Shown here piece by piece: positions 62,867-64,000 of a stretch of DNA of 64,000 nt. A program made the translations under genes and the position numbers. The notes below the pieces were generated by a model. The model searched no databases. It had not been told where the DNA came from and saw only the letters and a list, made by a program, of their open reading frames with translations. Source of the stretch: Daejeonella sp. (GTDB lineage Bacteria; Bacteroidota; Bacteroidia; Sphingobacteriales; Sphingobacteriaceae); the NCBI RefSeq assembly GCF_030695525.1, contig NZ_JAUYSS010000025.1, positions 56,742 to 120,741 of the forward strand, in the 5' to 3' direction. Position 1 is the first letter of the stretch. Each line of letters opens with the position of its first letter.

Positions 62867-63691
62867 ATGAAAAGAACACTTTTGGTTTCTATTGCCCTGA
62901 TTTCCTCCCTGATAATCTCGGGGGGCTGCGGTACTGTAAAAACAAATTCAAGTCAGGTAAAAACTGACCAATCTAAGGCAATCAGCCTGTTTAATGGCAA
63001 AGATCTTACGGGCTGGTACACTTTTGTTAAAGGCCGCGGTACAGGCATTGATCCAAAAAATGTATTTACTGTCGAGGATGGTTTGATTAAAATTTCCGGT
63101 GAGGAGTATGGCTGTATTACCACCAATGAGGAATACAGTGATTATAAACTAATTGTAGATTTTAAATGGGGCCCCAGAACCTTTGCGCCGCGAATAGATA
63201 GGGCGAGAGACAATGGTATACTCTTGCACTCAACCGGTGAAGACGGTGGTTATTCGGGAACCTGGATGTATTCTATAGAATGTCAGATTATTGAAGGTGG
63301 TACCGGAGATTTCCTTGTAGTAGGAGATGGGACTGATAAATTCTCCCTGACAAGTAACGTGGCTCCTAAAAAACCGGGAGGTGGTAATGTTTACATGCCG
63401 GGTGGGCAGCCTTTGACCATTAATAAAGGTCGTATCGATTGGTTTGCACGTGATCCGAACTGGAAAGATGTTTTGGGCTTTAGGGGTGAAAAGGATGTTG
63501 AAAAAGAAGTGGGTAAATGGAATAGAATTGAATGTATTGCTGATGGAGATAATCTGACAGTTTACCTGAATGGCGTATTGGTCAATCAGGCCTATCGTGT
63601 AAAACCTAGCAGGGGTAAGATCCAGATCCAGTCTGAAGGTGCAGAAATGTTTGTCAGGAAGGTTGAACTTATTCCTCTGGCTGCAAAATAG
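62867..63691 (+). CDS. DUF1080 / 3-keto-disaccharide hydrolase family protein
   Basis: A 274-residue exported protein. The N-terminus LVSIALISSLIISGGCG contains a lipoprotein-like cysteine, although the box is imperfect. The body is the DUF1080 jelly-roll: SLFNGKDLTGW, DNGILLHSTGEDG, SIECQIIEGGTGDF, WNRIECIADGDNLTVYLNG. This family is now linked to hydrolysis of 3-keto-glycosides, which would act on the products of the GMC/PQQ-type dehydrogenases in this island. Last clear gene of the window. Confidence 0.92.
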   Translation: MKRTLLVSIALISSLIISGGCGTVKTNSSQVKTDQSKAISLFNGKDLTGWYTFVKGRGTGIDPKNVFTVEDGLIKISGEEYGCITTNEEYSDYKLIVDFKWGPRTFAPRIDRARDNGILLHSTGEDGGYSGTWMYSIECQIIEGGTGDFLVVGDGTDKFSLTSNVAPKKPGGGNVYMPGGQPLTINKGRIDWFARDPNWKDVLGFRGEKDVEKEVGKWNRIECIADGDNLTVYLNGVLVNQAYRVKPSRGKIQIQSEGAEMFVRKVELIPLAAK

Positions 63692-63875
63692 AAGGATTCA
63701 GACTTACCTCTAGATTAGCAAATTAGAGAATGAGCAAATCACTAGTGTCCGGTGAAAGTTTTTATTAAGGTTTAGCCCGGCAGCAGAATTGAAACTCTTG
63801 CCATATTTAGGAAGAGGGTATTTTATTAATGATTGTTTATTTTAATCTCGGGTATAGAAGTATCGCTCAATAGGG

Positions 63876-64000
63876 CCCGCCTTTAGGCGGGTTGTAATCG
63901 GCGTGATTAATTCGGGCTTCAGCCCCACATATAGCAGGTTAGAAAATAACGTAAACCGGTGCTTCAGCGCCGACAACATTTAATCGGGCTGAAGCCCGAT
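63876..64000. repeat. REP-like hairpin cluster at window end
   Basis: CCCGCC-ttta-GGCGGG (63876-63891), a CGGGCTTCAGCCCC copy, a CCGGTGCTTCAGCGCCG copy, and ATCGGGCT-ga-AGCCCGAT (63983-64000). The GGGCTGAAGCCC form is a widespread palindromic repeat in this phylum. The cluster continues beyond the window. Confidence 0.65.

Overview
The window comes from a member of the Bacteroidota, most likely Sphingobacteriales or Cytophagales. The evidence is a SusC/SusD pair, TAnnTTTG-type promoter elements, lipoprotein and Tat signals, AT-rich spacers, and no long genes on the minus strand. Every gene I can support lies on the plus strand. No rRNA, tRNA or CRISPR array was seen.

Layout. 1-2488: the 3' part of feoB and a SprT-like metalloprotein gene. 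2653-4406: a small lipoprotein, then the mobile mystery protein A/B pair (HTH regulator plus Fic protein) behind palindromic operator-like DNA. 4785-16375: a sugar-oxidation operon made of a Tat-exported gluconate-2-dehydrogenase-subunit-3-like protein, a GMC flavoprotein, a Gfo/Idh/MocA dehydrogenase, a 3-hydroxyacyl-CoA-dehydrogenase-like protein, a CBM9-like protein, RidA, an M19 dipeptidase, a D-threonine-aldolase-like enzyme and a large secreted TIM-barrel protein. Two inverted-repeat elements sit inside it: a GxxExxY gene cassette (7109-7593) and a 152-bp relative with no gene (10941-11092). 17659-21034: PQQ dehydrogenase with a heme c site, and a ThuA protein. 21491-34474: SusC/SusD, three Gfo/Idh/MocA proteins, a PIG-L deacetylase, a NagB-like protein and a PVC-type dehydrogenase ending in an azurin-like domain. 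34699-41173: DeoC/LacD-type aldolase, Gfo/Idh/MocA, PfkB kinase and lutABC. 41383-52478: another Gfo/Idh/MocA protein, then six tandem ceramidase-N-domain proteins. 52784-63691: two PVC-type HEAT/cytochrome c dehydrogenases flanking two dimethylformamidase-large-subunit-like proteins, then a DUF1080 (3-keto-glycoside hydrolase family) lipoprotein. The spacers hold several unrelated families of palindromic repeats.

Reading of the whole (inference): this is a catabolic island in which oligosaccharides or glycoconjugates are imported, oxidised in the periplasm (probably to 3-keto sugars), cleaved, freed of N-acyl groups and metabolised. Its gene set resembles catabolic loci of Planctomycetes and Verrucomicrobia. 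The strongest new observation is regulatory. Four promoters (17406, 21403, 44311 and 52682) share a 31-bp site containing two AGTA repeats 21 bp apart, and the site is always exactly 25 bp from a perfect TAnnTTTG element. This predicts that the PQQ dehydrogenase, SusCD, the ceramidase-like array and a PVC-type cytochrome form one regulon.
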